From Bacillota bacterium (lineage in GTDB: Bacteria; Bacillota_C; Negativicutes; JAEYSJ01): a DNA stretch of 15,975 bases. The position numbers and the translations under genes were made by a program. The notes beneath the pieces are model-generated. The model had not been told where the DNA came from and made no database searches. It was given only the letters and a program-made list of their open reading frames with translations. The stretch covers positions 1 through 15,975 of the forward strand of contig JAEYSJ010000006.1 of NCBI GenBank assembly GCA_023434855.1, read 5' to 3'. Shown piece by piece: positions 1 through 8,360 of the stretch (its first letter is position 1; the number at the start of each line of letters is the position of its first letter).

Positions 1-1145
1 TTAATGTTTATTCCGATGCGTACAATGGCAATAAGCAAATTATGGCGGCAAAGGCTACCACTGCATTTGACGTAACCGGCGCTGTCAAATCCAGCGCGGA
101 TGTGGCGTCTACAGCCACTGGGTTGAAAACTATCGGCGGCACGGTTAGTACATGGGATAATTCGACGGAACAGAAGGTGTACGATTCTGATGGCAACGCC
201 TACTCCGTCACGGTCAATATGAAAAAATGCTACTCCGATGACGGTGTAACCAGTTGGTACTGGGAAGCCAGCAGCACTGACGGTGTGTCGATAACCCCCT
301 CCAGTGGCTATATTGCAATTGATGATTCAACTAAAAAAGTTGTTTCATCAGCCACCGTCACCACTCCGACAATAACCGGCAATACCACCAATTTCACAGC
401 CTCCGATATTGCGGTAGGTACTCTGGGTGACGGCACGAATACGGTCAGTGTAGCAAGCACCACTACCGGTGGTACAACAACATATACACTTACGTTGACC
501 GATTCCAGTGGAAATACGTATACTGGTAAATCGCAATCTGATGGTTCATATGTTTTCCAGGATTCATCAGGAAATACACTCCTGACCCTGAGTAAGGAGA
601 CCCTCACGGATAGCACAACTCTTACTTTTACGACCGCCGAGACCACTTACACTTTCGATAACACCCCTACACTTACTCTATCGCCGACCGATGTTGGTAT
701 CAACGCATTCAACATAGATCTTGACATGTCGGCAGTCAAAACGACTGCTTCCGGCACCCTTTCGTCCTCTGCCGACGGTTACACATCAGGAAACAATCCC
801 AGTTACAGCATTGAGTCGGATGGAACCATTTTAGCAACGTACAGCAATAGTCATTCCCAGGCTGTGGGTAAAATTGCATTGGCGAATTTCGCTAACTCAG
901 AAGGCTTGGAAAAAATCGGCAGCAACCTTTATACTTCCACCGCCAGTTCCGGCAATGCTACCATCTGCACCGCCGGCGAATCCGGCACAAGTTCACTGGC
1001 TTCCGGCGAATTGGAGATGTCCAACGTCGACCTGGCGGAGCAATTTACTGATATGATGATCAGCCAGCGGGCTTATCAGGCCAACACCAAGGTTATCTCC
1101 ACAGCTGACACAATGTTGCAGAGTCTCATTAATATGATAGGTTGA
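1..1145 (+). CDS. flgE: Flagellar hook protein FlgE-like, 3' part (5' end outside window)
   Basis: This frame is open from the left edge (first full codon at position 3), so the ATG at 42 is internal and the gene begins outside the window. About 380 residues are visible. FlgE polymerises into the hook, the universal joint between rod and filament. The first part carries the FlgE D2-type segment (EQKVYDSDGNAYSVTVNMKK, then a Trp-containing strand). The middle is a long Ser/Thr/Gly-rich stretch of the kind that varies between hook proteins. The end is the canonical flagellar rod/hook C-terminal domain: ANFANSEGLEKIGSNLYTST, SGELEMSNVDLAEQFTDM, and QRAYQANTKVIST followed by a leucine-rich amphipathic tail. 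These motifs fit FlgE better than FlgG or FlgF. It lies 45 bp upstream of flgK1 on the same strand, so probably in the same transcript. A hook gene directly before flgK is not the usual Firmicute order. Confidence 0.85.
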   Translation, partial: NVYSDAYNGNKQIMAAKATTAFDVTGAVKSSADVASTATGLKTIGGTVSTWDNSTEQKVYDSDGNAYSVTVNMKKCYSDDGVTSWYWEASSTDGVSITPSSGYIAIDDSTKKVVSSATVTTPTITGNTTNFTASDIAVGTLGDGTNTVSVASTTTGGTTTYTLTLTDSSGNTYTGKSQSDGSYVFQDSSGNTLLTLSKETLTDSTTLTFTTAETTYTFDNTPTLTLSPTDVGINAFNIDLDMSAVKTTASGTLSSSADGYTSGNNPSYSIESDGTILATYSNSHSQAVGKIALANFANSEGLEKIGSNLYTSTASSGNATICTAGESGTSSLASGELEMSNVDLAEQFTDMMISQRAYQANTKVISTADTMLQSLINMIG

Positions 1146-1176
1146 TTTCCGGAATATAACAAGCAACAGCATAATT

Positions 1177-1183
1177 AAGGAGG
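1177..1183 (+). promoter_or_regulatory. Shine-Dalgarno site of flgK1
   Basis: AAGGAGG lies 7 bases before the ATG at 1191. This is a near-ideal site and fixes the start. The 45-bp gap after the flgE-like stop codon shows no terminator, so the two genes are probably co-transcribed. Confidence 0.85.
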
Positions 1184-1190
1184 CTGCAGC

Positions 1191-2705
1191 ATGTCTTCCA
1201 CATTTGGTACTTACAATACAGCTTATTTAGGTTTATATGTTAATCAGGCCGCTTTGGCGACAACTACCAATAATCTTGCCAACGTAGATACTACGGGAGC
1301 TTCGCGGGTGCGAGTGTCCAGCGCCGATAAAGCTGTTGTCACTTCATCCAGCACGTCGGTGGGAACAGGCGTCAGTGTGGCGGAAATTAAGCGGGTGCGT
1401 GAGCAATGGCTTGACCAGACCTACCGCACTGATAATGCCGACGCCTGTTATGAAAATGTAAAATTCGGGAATTTGGAATTTATGCAAAATTTACTTAGCG
1501 AATTTGACGATTCCAGTTCCAGTTCCAGTTCCAGTTCGACTTCCAGCGACGGTGTGCAAAGTTCATTGGAGGATTTTTACAACTCCTGGGATGATTTGGT
1601 CGAAAATCCCAGCGATGAGACCAGCCGGGAAACAGTGACATCAGCAGCCGCAAAGTTACTTGACAAATTAAGTGATATTGACGGCCAATTGCAGCAACTG
1701 CAGGCCGACGCTGTCAATGGGGTCACAGACGGTGTGGACAGTCTAAATGACCTTGCCACGCAGGTAGCTGATCTGAACAAGCAGATTACCGCCGCCGAAA
1801 GCGGCGGCGGAGAAGCCAGCTACCTGCGGGACCAACGCGACGAACTGCTTGATGAGATGTCTTCACTGGCCAACATTACTGTTAATGAATCCAACGGGGT
1901 TCTCCAGGTCGCAATCGGCGGAATAACACTGGTAAATGGCAGTACCGCGAATACCCTGACTGTTGATGGAGACGGATCAGCTGCTAATCCATTGACAGTC
2001 AAGTGTGACGGGTATGACTGCACGGCGAATATCACCAGCGGAAGCATAAAAGCCTTCTTGGAGGATGCGGATCAAAGCGGCTATGCGGCCATCAATGCCA
2101 GTGACATAACCGGCAATTCTTACAATTACACCGCCGGCGCAACCAGCTCGATCAGTAACCTGCGACAGGGTCTGAACGACCTGATCACCACTCTTGCAGT
2201 GAAGGTCAATTCCCTGCTGGAAGGGGGTTACGATCTTGACGGAAATTCCGGGGTGGCGCTGTTTACCGCCATTGATGACAGTGAACCGTTAAGCATCAGC
2301 AATATCCAGGTCAACCCCGCTCTGGAGAACGCGGACACGGACGGTTGGCAGAAAATTGCCGTTTCTTCCTCAGGTAAGGAGGGCGACGGCACCATTGCCG
2401 AAGAGATTTATAATTTGAGCACCGCGACATGTTATCAATTCGACGGCGCTTCAATGAAGAGCAACAATTTCTATAAATCGCTTATTTCCTGGATTGGGAC
2501 CGCCGGCAGCACTGCTAAAAGCAGTTACGAAACGAAGACCTCCCTGGTTACAGCGGCTGACACCAAGCGGCAATCTATATCCAGCATTTCCATGGATGAG
2601 GAAATGTCCAACATGATCAAGTATCAAAATGCTTACAACGCCAACGCCAAGGTCATGACCACCATCGACCAGTTAATCGGTGAAATGATTGAGACAATAG
2701 GCTAA
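1191..2705 (+). CDS. flgK: Flagellar hook-associated protein 1, first tandem copy (FlgK1)
   Basis: FlgK joins the hook to the filament as the first hook-filament junction protein. It is exported by the flagellar type III system. The product has 504 residues, a normal FlgK length. The N-terminal rod-type domain (about residues 5-35) reads TTNNLANVDTTGASRVRV, a departure from the usual NxNTxGYSRQ. The C-terminus is canonical: DEEMSNMIKYQNAYNANAKV followed by MTTIDQLIGEMIETIG. Residues about 107-116 are a Ser tract encoded partly by a TTCCAG hexamer repeat. An unusual Cys sits near residue 84 (NADACYEN). A second flgK-type gene follows after 57 bp. FlgK membership is firm. Whether this copy or the next is the main junction protein cannot be told from sequence. 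Confidence 0.88.
   Translation: MSSTFGTYNTAYLGLYVNQAALATTTNNLANVDTTGASRVRVSSADKAVVTSSSTSVGTGVSVAEIKRVREQWLDQTYRTDNADACYENVKFGNLEFMQNLLSEFDDSSSSSSSSSTSSDGVQSSLEDFYNSWDDLVENPSDETSRETVTSAAAKLLDKLSDIDGQLQQLQADAVNGVTDGVDSLNDLATQVADLNKQITAAESGGGEASYLRDQRDELLDEMSSLANITVNESNGVLQVAIGGITLVNGSTANTLTVDGDGSAANPLTVKCDGYDCTANITSGSIKAFLEDADQSGYAAINASDITGNSYNYTAGATSSISNLRQGLNDLITTLAVKVNSLLEGGYDLDGNSGVALFTAIDDSEPLSISNIQVNPALENADTDGWQKIAVSSSGKEGDGTIAEEIYNLSTATCYQFDGASMKSNNFYKSLISWIGTAGSTAKSSYETKTSLVTAADTKRQSISSISMDEEMSNMIKYQNAYNANAKVMTTIDQLIGEMIETIG
1511..1546 (+). repeat. TTCCAG hexanucleotide microsatellite in flgK1
   Basis: Four perfect TTCCAG units (1511-1534), one variant (TTCGAC) and one more TTCCAG encode part of a poly-Ser tract. 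The unit is two codons long, so slippage would change the number of serines without shifting the frame. Confidence 0.85.
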
Positions 2706-2750
2706 GAAAAACGTTCCGTTTTCGAACAGTGAAGAATTTAAGGTAACAAA

Positions 2751-2756
2751 AGGAGG
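2751..2756 (+). promoter_or_regulatory. Shine-Dalgarno site of flgK2
   Basis: AGGAGG (within AAAAGGAGG) lies 6 bases before the ATG at 2763. The 57-bp spacer after flgK1 also holds a weak 6-bp hairpin (AAAACG at 2708-2713, CGTTTT at 2717-2722, 3-base loop) just after the flgK1 stop. It is too weak to call a terminator. Confidence 0.8.
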
Positions 2757-2762
2757 ATTAAG

Positions 2763-4316
2763 ATGGCTTCGACTTTTATGGGCCTCAGCATCGCCAATCG
2801 CGGTCTGGCTTCCAGCCAGACCGGGCTGTCGGTGACGACCAATAATATCAGCAACGTGAATACCACCGGCTATTCGCGGCAGACTGTGACCCAGGTCGCC
2901 ATCGGGCCGGCCGCAGTATACAGCGGCAACAACTATGTCGGTTCAGGGTCTGATGTTACCTCTGTGGACCGTGTCCGCAGCTTTCGCCTTGATCAGAAGT
3001 ACTGGCGGCAAAACAGCGCGCAGAGCGAATGGGACGGCAAGTCTACTTATCTGACGGAAATTGAAGAATACCTCAGCACTTCTTCGACCGATACCGTCAA
3101 CCTCAGTACCGAACTAAGCAATTTTAATACTGCATTAGAGAATCTGTCCAGTGACCCCGGCAGTGATTCAGCCCGGTCCGTAGTGGTCGACGACGGTACC
3201 GCCATTTGCGAATGGCTGAATAACGCTGCCGATAATCTGACCCAGGCCCGCAGCGATATCAACAGTGACGTAAAAACTACAGTGGAACAGATCAACTCCT
3301 ACAGCCAACAGATTGCCGACCTTAACCAAAAAATTTCGGTGGCGACAGCTTCCGGCTCTTCGGCCAACGACCTGGAAGACCAAAGGGATTTATTGATTGA
3401 CAAGCTTTCTGCGCTGGCCGGTATCGAGGTAACACAAACCACGACCGGCACGGCAGCTGACGGTACAGATGTCACCAACTATAACATCTCCATCAATGGC
3501 GCCACTCTGGTAAGCGGCAACAATGCCCGGCAGCTGGAATGCTACACCATCAGTGACGGCAGTGACGAGGACGGCATGTACGGCATCCGCTGGGCGGACA
3601 CGGGTGATTCTTTTGATCCAGGCGACAGCGGTTCACTGAAAGCCGAACTTGATGTCCGGGACGGCACCGGCAATGACGGCGAGTATAAGGGGATACTTTA
3701 CTATATGGATCAGTTGAACACCTTCGCCCAGACTTTTGCCAAAGCGTTCAACGAGGGTGTTACTACTTCCAGCGGCACGACATATAGCGGCTACGTCAAC
3801 GGCTATGGCAGCGACGCCTCAACAGGCAACCGCTTCTTTTCCTACAACAACCTATCATCAGATGAACTGCAGAACCTGATAACCGCATCAGGCACGGACG
3901 CAGTATATGCCAAGATTACGGCAGCCAACATTTCCCTGACCTCGGACGTACAGGATAATCCGCGCGAAGTAGCGGCAGCATCAGCCAGTGGGGAGAAAAG
4001 CAATAACGAAAATGTCAAGGATCTTATCAGCATCTGTGAAGATTCGGTCATATTCAACGGCTCATCTCCTACGGATTATTATAAAGCATTCATTGGCACC
4101 CTTGGCGCAGATACTTCTTACGCCTCGCAGCAATATAATGTGCAGAGCGCTATTGCTTCCTATATTGACGACAGCCGGTCGTCTGTGTCGGGAGTATCGA
4201 CAAACGAAGAAACAGTCAATATGACCAAGTATCAGGAAGCCTACGAGGCTTCGGCCAGCGCAGTAACCACCTGGAGTAACATCTATCAAACAACTATCGA
4301 CATGGTGTCAGATTAG
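2763..4316 (+). CDS. flgK: Flagellar hook-associated protein 1, second tandem copy (FlgK2)
   Basis: This is a second FlgK-family junction protein of 517 residues. Its N-terminal half is textbook FlgK: GLSIANRGLASSQTGLSVTT, then NNISNVNTTGYSRQTVTQ, then VGSGSDVTSVDRVRSFRLDQ. The central heptad-like stretch (LNQKISVA..., DLEDQRDLLIDKLSALAGIE) also matches FlgK. The C-terminus is atypical. STNEETVNMTKYQEAYEASA is recognisable, but the usual VITT...ML..LI tail is replaced by VTTWSNIYQTTIDMVSD. The pattern is the mirror image of FlgK1, which has a degenerate N-terminal signature and a canonical tail. flgL starts 15 bp downstream, so the genes are tightly coupled. The copy may be a paralog with a divided role, or a second junction subunit. 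Confidence 0.88.
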   Translation: MASTFMGLSIANRGLASSQTGLSVTTNNISNVNTTGYSRQTVTQVAIGPAAVYSGNNYVGSGSDVTSVDRVRSFRLDQKYWRQNSAQSEWDGKSTYLTEIEEYLSTSSTDTVNLSTELSNFNTALENLSSDPGSDSARSVVVDDGTAICEWLNNAADNLTQARSDINSDVKTTVEQINSYSQQIADLNQKISVATASGSSANDLEDQRDLLIDKLSALAGIEVTQTTTGTAADGTDVTNYNISINGATLVSGNNARQLECYTISDGSDEDGMYGIRWADTGDSFDPGDSGSLKAELDVRDGTGNDGEYKGILYYMDQLNTFAQTFAKAFNEGVTTSSGTTYSGYVNGYGSDASTGNRFFSYNNLSSDELQNLITASGTDAVYAKITAANISLTSDVQDNPREVAAASASGEKSNNENVKDLISICEDSVIFNGSSPTDYYKAFIGTLGADTSYASQQYNVQSAIASYIDDSRSSVSGVSTNEETVNMTKYQEAYEASASAVTTWSNIYQTTIDMVSD

Positions 4317-4331
4317 AAGGGAGGGATCTTT

Positions 4332-5660
4332 GTGCGGATAACCAATAATATGATAACCGCCAACACCATAAAGAATATCAACAATGCCGCCAACCGGCTG
4401 AACGCGGCCAATGAGAAGGTAGCGACCGATAAAAAAATCTCGCTGCCATCCGACGATCCGGTGGTGGCAACCAGGGCAATTACCTACCGCAACTATGTAG
4501 ATAACAATGAGCAATATCAAAGCAACGTCGAAGCGGCGCAAAGCTGGCAGAGCACCACCGATGAGGCCCTGACTTCCCTCAACAAAGTCATTGCCAAAGT
4601 GCGGGATCTAACGGTACAGGCGTCAAGCGACACCGAAACAGACAGCGACAAGGCGAACGTTGCGACTGAGATCAGCTCACTGCGCGATGAAGCAATTGAT
4701 ATTATGAATTCCACCTATGGCGGCCGCTATATCTTCGGCGGCTACAGTACCGGCGAAGCCCCATATAAACTGGTATCAACCAACATTGGTGATATTGTGA
4801 CCTACAAAGGGAAATACCTGAGCCTGGGCGGCTTATCCGCCGATAATACTGACAGCGATATTGCTACTTTTTGCACAACCAATGCCAGCAATATTTATTC
4901 GGACACTCGTCTGGGAACAGTCACTTCCACCGGTACCAACACTTATACCGCCGCCAATCTTAGCATCGGCAGCGGACTGGATACCGGCACATACAGCATC
5001 AATGTCGCTTATGACACAACTTCCTCGACCTATAATTTCACGCTGTCGGACGGCACCAACAGTTATACAGCCTCCAGCACTTCAAGCACTGCCGCAGTTG
5101 CTTTTACCACATCGTCGGGAATTGTCACCCTGAATGCGCCGTCAAGCGGTTATGCGGATGGTGATGCATTATCCTTCAAGGTTGCTTCTAATGATCAGTC
5201 CATCAAGTACAATATTGGCTATGATACCGAGATTACGGTGAATACCGAAGGCCAGGACGTTGTTGGCAAAGATGTCGGCAGCGATTTGTTTAGTACCTTT
5301 GCCAAGCTGCTGACTGTGCTTAACGGCGGCAGCAGTTATAAGACCTATGATGTTAGTACCGGTACGGTAACGACAACCGCCGTGGACAACCTTGACGACC
5401 TGCTTACCGACCTGGACAACTCGGTAGACCAGCTGACAACCGCCCAGGCGGACTTGGGGGCCCGCGAAACCCATCTAAGCAATGTGTCTGACAGTCTTGA
5501 CAATCAATATACCACCTACACAACCATTATGAGCAACAATGAAAATGCGGATATCAACAAAGCCGCCATTGAAGAAAGCAGCGCCGAGACTGTTTATGAT
5601 GCGGCTCTGTCCGTCGGCGCCAAGGCGATTAGCAAGACGCTGGTCGATTATTTGGCATAA
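4332..5660 (+). CDS. flgL: Flagellar hook-associated protein 3 (FlgL), GTG start
   Basis: FlgL sits between FlgK and the flagellin filament. The start is GTG at 4332, preceded by a purine-rich SD (AAGGGAGGG, 4317-4325) that begins immediately after the flgK2 stop. The N-terminal flagellin-type helix is clear: MRITNNMITANTIKNINNAA, KISLPSDDPVVATRA, and a run to NSTYGGRYIFGGYSTGEAPY, a segment characteristic of FlgL. The C-terminus (LGARETHLSNVSDSLD ... KAISKTLVDYLA) is the matching D0/D1 half. At 442 residues it is longer than the roughly 300 of enteric FlgL. The extra length is a Ser/Thr-rich middle domain (about residues 180-300), as seen in other Firmicute FlgLs. Confidence 0.92.
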   Translation: MRITNNMITANTIKNINNAANRLNAANEKVATDKKISLPSDDPVVATRAITYRNYVDNNEQYQSNVEAAQSWQSTTDEALTSLNKVIAKVRDLTVQASSDTETDSDKANVATEISSLRDEAIDIMNSTYGGRYIFGGYSTGEAPYKLVSTNIGDIVTYKGKYLSLGGLSADNTDSDIATFCTTNASNIYSDTRLGTVTSTGTNTYTAANLSIGSGLDTGTYSINVAYDTTSSTYNFTLSDGTNSYTASSTSSTAAVAFTTSSGIVTLNAPSSGYADGDALSFKVASNDQSIKYNIGYDTEITVNTEGQDVVGKDVGSDLFSTFAKLLTVLNGGSSYKTYDVSTGTVTTTAVDNLDDLLTDLDNSVDQLTTAQADLGARETHLSNVSDSLDNQYTTYTTIMSNNENADINKAAIEESSAETVYDAALSVGAKAISKTLVDYLA

Positions 5661-5693
5661 TTCTGCCAAAACCAAGCCAAGGAGGCGAGAAAA

Positions 5694-7604
5694 ATGTCCA
5701 GTTCAAGCAGCAGTAAAATCAGCGCAACGACAGTCAACGGCACGACCCGGTATACCGGCCTGTCCTCCGGAATCGATGTCGATACCATCGTCACCCAATT
5801 AATGACCGCCGAAAAAGCCAAAAAGCTGAATAAACTGGAGCAAAAGGAACAACTGGCGGAATGGAAGCAGGATGCCTATCGTGATATTACCTCAGACATA
5901 CAGACCTTTTCCAGCAAATATTTTGACCTGACTTCAGACTCTAGCCTGTTGAGCACATCGACCTGGGAGCAATACTCAAGCACCAGCAGCAGCAGCGCTG
6001 TTTCGGCGACTTACACCAGCGACGCCAGCGCAGGCAGCCATACTGTCACCGTCAGCCAGCTGGCCACAGCTGAAACCCTTAAAAGCAGCACCAACCTGGC
6101 CGGTGACGTCACCGCTGACTCGGCGTTGACTACCGGCAGCTGGCCTAGCATGAGCGGCAAGAGTATTTACATAACGGTAGACGGCACACAAAGCACGGTC
6201 AGCCTTGACAGTGTGACTGATCTTACTTCACTGCAAAGCGCTATCGACGATGCCGTCGGCTCAGGCAAGCTGTCAGTAAATACAACTACCGACGGCTATC
6301 TCACCATTACCGGTGCAGAGGGCGTGGGTTCCATCACTCTCAGCGACCCAAGCTCCAACGGCGGCCTGTCCGACCTAGGTTTCGGCAGCAGAGCAACACT
6401 TACCAACCGCCTGGATACCAGTTCAGATACATTGGCTGATATTTCGGGCCTGACTTTTAACAGCGATAATGAAACAATATTGACAGTTAACGGCACCGAG
6501 GTTACCTTGAAAAGCTCCTATACAATTGATGAGGCGATAGATGCAGTCAAGGAAGCTGATTGCGGCGCAACACTGTCCTATGATGAGAATACCGGCAAGT
6601 TAGTGCTGACAGCTGATAGCACAGGCGCGGCTGACAGCCTTACGGTAACTGAAAGCGGCGGCAACTTCCTTGATACATGCCTGGGTACTGAGACGGCTGG
6701 AACAGACTCGATAGCTACGATAGACGGAGAAAAGTATGTTCGCAGTTCCAATACTATTACCGTCAACGGAGTAAAATATACTTTCAACGCAAAAACTGAC
6801 GATACCGACACAGTAAGCCTGGCACTGGATACAGACGGAATCTACGACACCCTCAGCAATTTTGTGGATGATTACAACAGCCTGATTGCCACCATCAATA
6901 ATGCAATTGATGAAAAATACGATTCAGACTATCCGCCCCTTACTGATGACCAGAAGGACTCCATGACTGATACGCAAATTTCCAACTATGAAGAAAAGGC
7001 CAAAAAAGGGCTGCTGGAAAAAGACTCACTGCTTACAAGCTTCCTGAGCGACTTGCGGTCAGCGGTAGTCGACCCAATTTCCAATATGTCCACCACCATT
7101 TTCGACTTCAAGATCACCACAGGCGACTATGATACAAACGGTAAGCTTGTCCTCGGGACTGAAGCGAAAGTGAAGGCAGCCATTGAAAGTGATCCTGATG
7201 CGTTGGCCAAGCTTTTCTCCCAGGAGTCGTCCACTTATTCGGATGACACAAAGGTAACCACCAGCAGTGACAGCGCCTATGATGCCGATGAACTGGCGAC
7301 CAGGTACAATGAAGAAGGCATCGCCTATCGCTTTTATGATATCCTGGCCAAATATACATCAACCACCTACGGTAAGAAAGGCCTGCTGCTGGAAAAAGCA
7401 GGCATATCAGGTGACACGTCCAGCACCAATAACACCTTATCTGACCAGATTTCCAAATATGAAGAGGAAATTACTAAGGAAGAAGACCGGCTGAGCAGTT
7501 ATGAAGACAGAATCTACAATCAATATACCAATTTGGAAACCTATATCAATAACATGAATACCCAGCTGTCGGCCCTGCAGTCGTACCTCTCCTCATCGTC
7601 GTAA
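5694..7604 (+). CDS. fliD: Flagellar filament cap protein FliD (HAP2)
   Basis: FliD forms the cap at the filament tip and helps exported flagellin subunits fold into place. AAGGAGG (5679-5685) lies 8 bases before the ATG at 5694. After a short Ser-rich leader the FliD N-terminal domain begins at about residue 20 with YTGLSSGIDVDTIVTQLMTA, followed by a Lys-rich heptad region and EWKQDAYRDITSDIQTF. Middle domains (about 100-360) are Ser/Thr/Asp-rich. The FliD C-terminal domain (about 375-630) contains LSNFVDDYNSLIATINN, LGTEAKVKAAIESDPDALAK, GLLLEKAGISGDTSS and a terminal coiled coil (KEEDRLSSYEDRIYNQYTNL). Its 636 residues fall within the family range. No fliS gene follows. Instead a FlgN/FliT-like gene begins 14 bp downstream. 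Confidence 0.93.
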   Translation: MSSSSSSKISATTVNGTTRYTGLSSGIDVDTIVTQLMTAEKAKKLNKLEQKEQLAEWKQDAYRDITSDIQTFSSKYFDLTSDSSLLSTSTWEQYSSTSSSSAVSATYTSDASAGSHTVTVSQLATAETLKSSTNLAGDVTADSALTTGSWPSMSGKSIYITVDGTQSTVSLDSVTDLTSLQSAIDDAVGSGKLSVNTTTDGYLTITGAEGVGSITLSDPSSNGGLSDLGFGSRATLTNRLDTSSDTLADISGLTFNSDNETILTVNGTEVTLKSSYTIDEAIDAVKEADCGATLSYDENTGKLVLTADSTGAADSLTVTESGGNFLDTCLGTETAGTDSIATIDGEKYVRSSNTITVNGVKYTFNAKTDDTDTVSLALDTDGIYDTLSNFVDDYNSLIATINNAIDEKYDSDYPPLTDDQKDSMTDTQISNYEEKAKKGLLEKDSLLTSFLSDLRSAVVDPISNMSTTIFDFKITTGDYDTNGKLVLGTEAKVKAAIESDPDALAKLFSQESSTYSDDTKVTTSSDSAYDADELATRYNEEGIAYRFYDILAKYTSTTYGKKGLLLEKAGISGDTSSTNNTLSDQISKYEEEITKEEDRLSSYEDRIYNQYTNLETYINNMNTQLSALQSYLSSSS

Positions 7605-7609
7605 AGGGG
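7603..7609 (+). promoter_or_regulatory. Shine-Dalgarno site that decides the start of the chaperone-like gene
   Basis: AAAGGGG overlaps the fliD stop codon and lies 9 bases before the ATG at 7619. The in-frame TTG at 7610 directly abuts it and is too close to be used, so the ATG is preferred. Confidence 0.7.
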
Positions 7610-7618
7610 TTGATCCAC

Positions 7619-8035
7619 ATGAAATCAGACGAAATTAGGGAGCATTTGACACAGGAACTAACCATCCTGGAAGCAATTGGCGCCAACAACAGGAATCAAG
7701 TGCGTCATTTCCACAGAGGCGATATGCGGGCAATCCTCCATTTAATGCGGGAACGGGAAAAACTCTTTGACGAACTTGCTGCTGTATGCCACAGTTTGCA
7801 ATGTGACAAGAATTGGCAACAGGCTAGCGAGTTTCAGTTCATGGTTAGGTCGATTAAAGCCAAACTACAGGAAGTATTGGCTGGGAGCACTGAGGTGATG
7901 CAAGAAACTATGCTGGAACGAAACCGTATTGCCGCCAAGTTGCACAGTATCCGCTCAGGCAGACAACTAAAAAACCGCTATGTCAGAAACTGGGAGGTAC
8001 CAAGGCCAGGCCGCCGTCTCAATGCAAAGGGATGA
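7619..8035 (+). CDS. Small helical flagellar protein, FlgN/FliT-like export chaperone candidate
   Basis: The product has 138 residues and is predicted to be almost entirely helical and strongly charged, with no membrane segment or signal peptide. Heptad-like helices run from about residue 2 to 110 (REHLTQELTILEAIGANNRN, LHLMREREKLFDELAAV, FMVRSIKAKLQEVLAGSTEV). The tail is basic (RSGRQLKNRYVRNWEVPRPG). Size, helical content and position directly after fliD suggest a substrate chaperone of the FlgN (FlgK/FlgL) or FliT (FliD) kind. A C-terminal R.G....NRYVR-like stretch faintly resembles the FlgN tail. Nothing here is a diagnostic motif, so the specific partner is inference. It is the last gene of the operon, and its stop codon overlaps the 5' arm of the terminator. 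Confidence 0.6.
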   Translation: MKSDEIREHLTQELTILEAIGANNRNQVRHFHRGDMRAILHLMREREKLFDELAAVCHSLQCDKNWQQASEFQFMVRSIKAKLQEVLAGSTEVMQETMLERNRIAAKLHSIRSGRQLKNRYVRNWEVPRPGRRLNAKG

Positions 8036-8062
8036 AGAGGAGAAAATTCCTCTTCTTTTTTT
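8034..8062 (+). terminator. Intrinsic terminator of the flgE-flgK-flgL-fliD operon
   Basis: A perfect 8-bp stem (GAAGAGGA 8034-8041, TCCTCTTC 8048-8055) with a 6-base loop is followed by seven T residues (8056-8062). It overlaps the stop codon of the chaperone-like gene. Confidence 0.9.
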
Positions 8063-8092
8063 GACGTAAGTGCATATGCCTTGGAATAGCCT

Positions 8093-8264
8093 AACCACGG
8101 AGTACCCGAAGGACACGGAGGGATTTTATTATTACCTGGATTCCTTGCTACATCCTAAACTCAACACCATTGCACTTTTCAGTGCTATTAATATCTTTAT
8201 TCCTGATTCCTGCGCGATGAATATCGCGCCGTTCCACTCTGTGTCCTCTGTGTCCTCTGTGGTT
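8093..8264. repeat. Palindromic intergenic element with imperfect 28-bp inverted ends
   Basis: The left arm 8093-8120 (AACCACGGAG...GACACGGAG) is an imperfect inverted copy of the right arm 8237-8264. The right arm contains the tandem 9-mer CTGTGTCCT twice before CTGTGGTT. Twenty-two of 28 positions pair exactly and three more would be G-U pairs in plus-strand RNA. Two perfect hairpins lie inside: GCACT/AGTGC (8172-8185) and GCGCGAT/ATCGCGC (8212-8229). No transposase or convincing coding frame is present. CCACAGAGGACACAGAG-type sequences are familiar to me as dispersed intergenic repeats in various bacteria, so a REP- or MITE-like repeat is most likely. A structured RNA is the alternative. 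Confidence 0.6.
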
Positions 8265-8316
8265 CAAAAACACTACCCCAAAACTTCCAACTGTCAGAAC
8301 TTTTGTACTATTATGA

Positions 8317-8344
8317 AAGCCCCTCACAAGAATGTGAGGGGCTT
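8317..8344 (-). terminator. Probable terminator of the flagellin gene
   Basis: A perfect 12-bp stem (AAGCCCCTCACA 8317-8328, TGTGAGGGGCTT 8333-8344) with a 4-base loop begins 16 bases past the flagellin stop. The T tract on the minus strand is short (TTT, then CATAA), so termination may lean on stem strength. The stem could also mainly protect the mRNA 3' end. Confidence 0.75.
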
Positions 8345-8360
8345 CACGTCTATTTAACGA

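Noticed and set aside
1511..1546. Phase-variable on/off switch in flgK1
   Set aside because: The repeat unit is six bases, so slippage keeps the reading frame and cannot switch the gene off.
7610..7612. TTG start for the FlgN/FliT-like gene
   Set aside because: It directly abuts the SD (7603-7609). The ATG at 7619 has proper 9-base spacing.
8070..8357. 95-codon plus-strand reading frame between the convergent flagellar genes
   Set aside because: It has no SD, its sequence is composed of the palindromic element and the flagellin terminator, and the predicted peptide looks non-biological.
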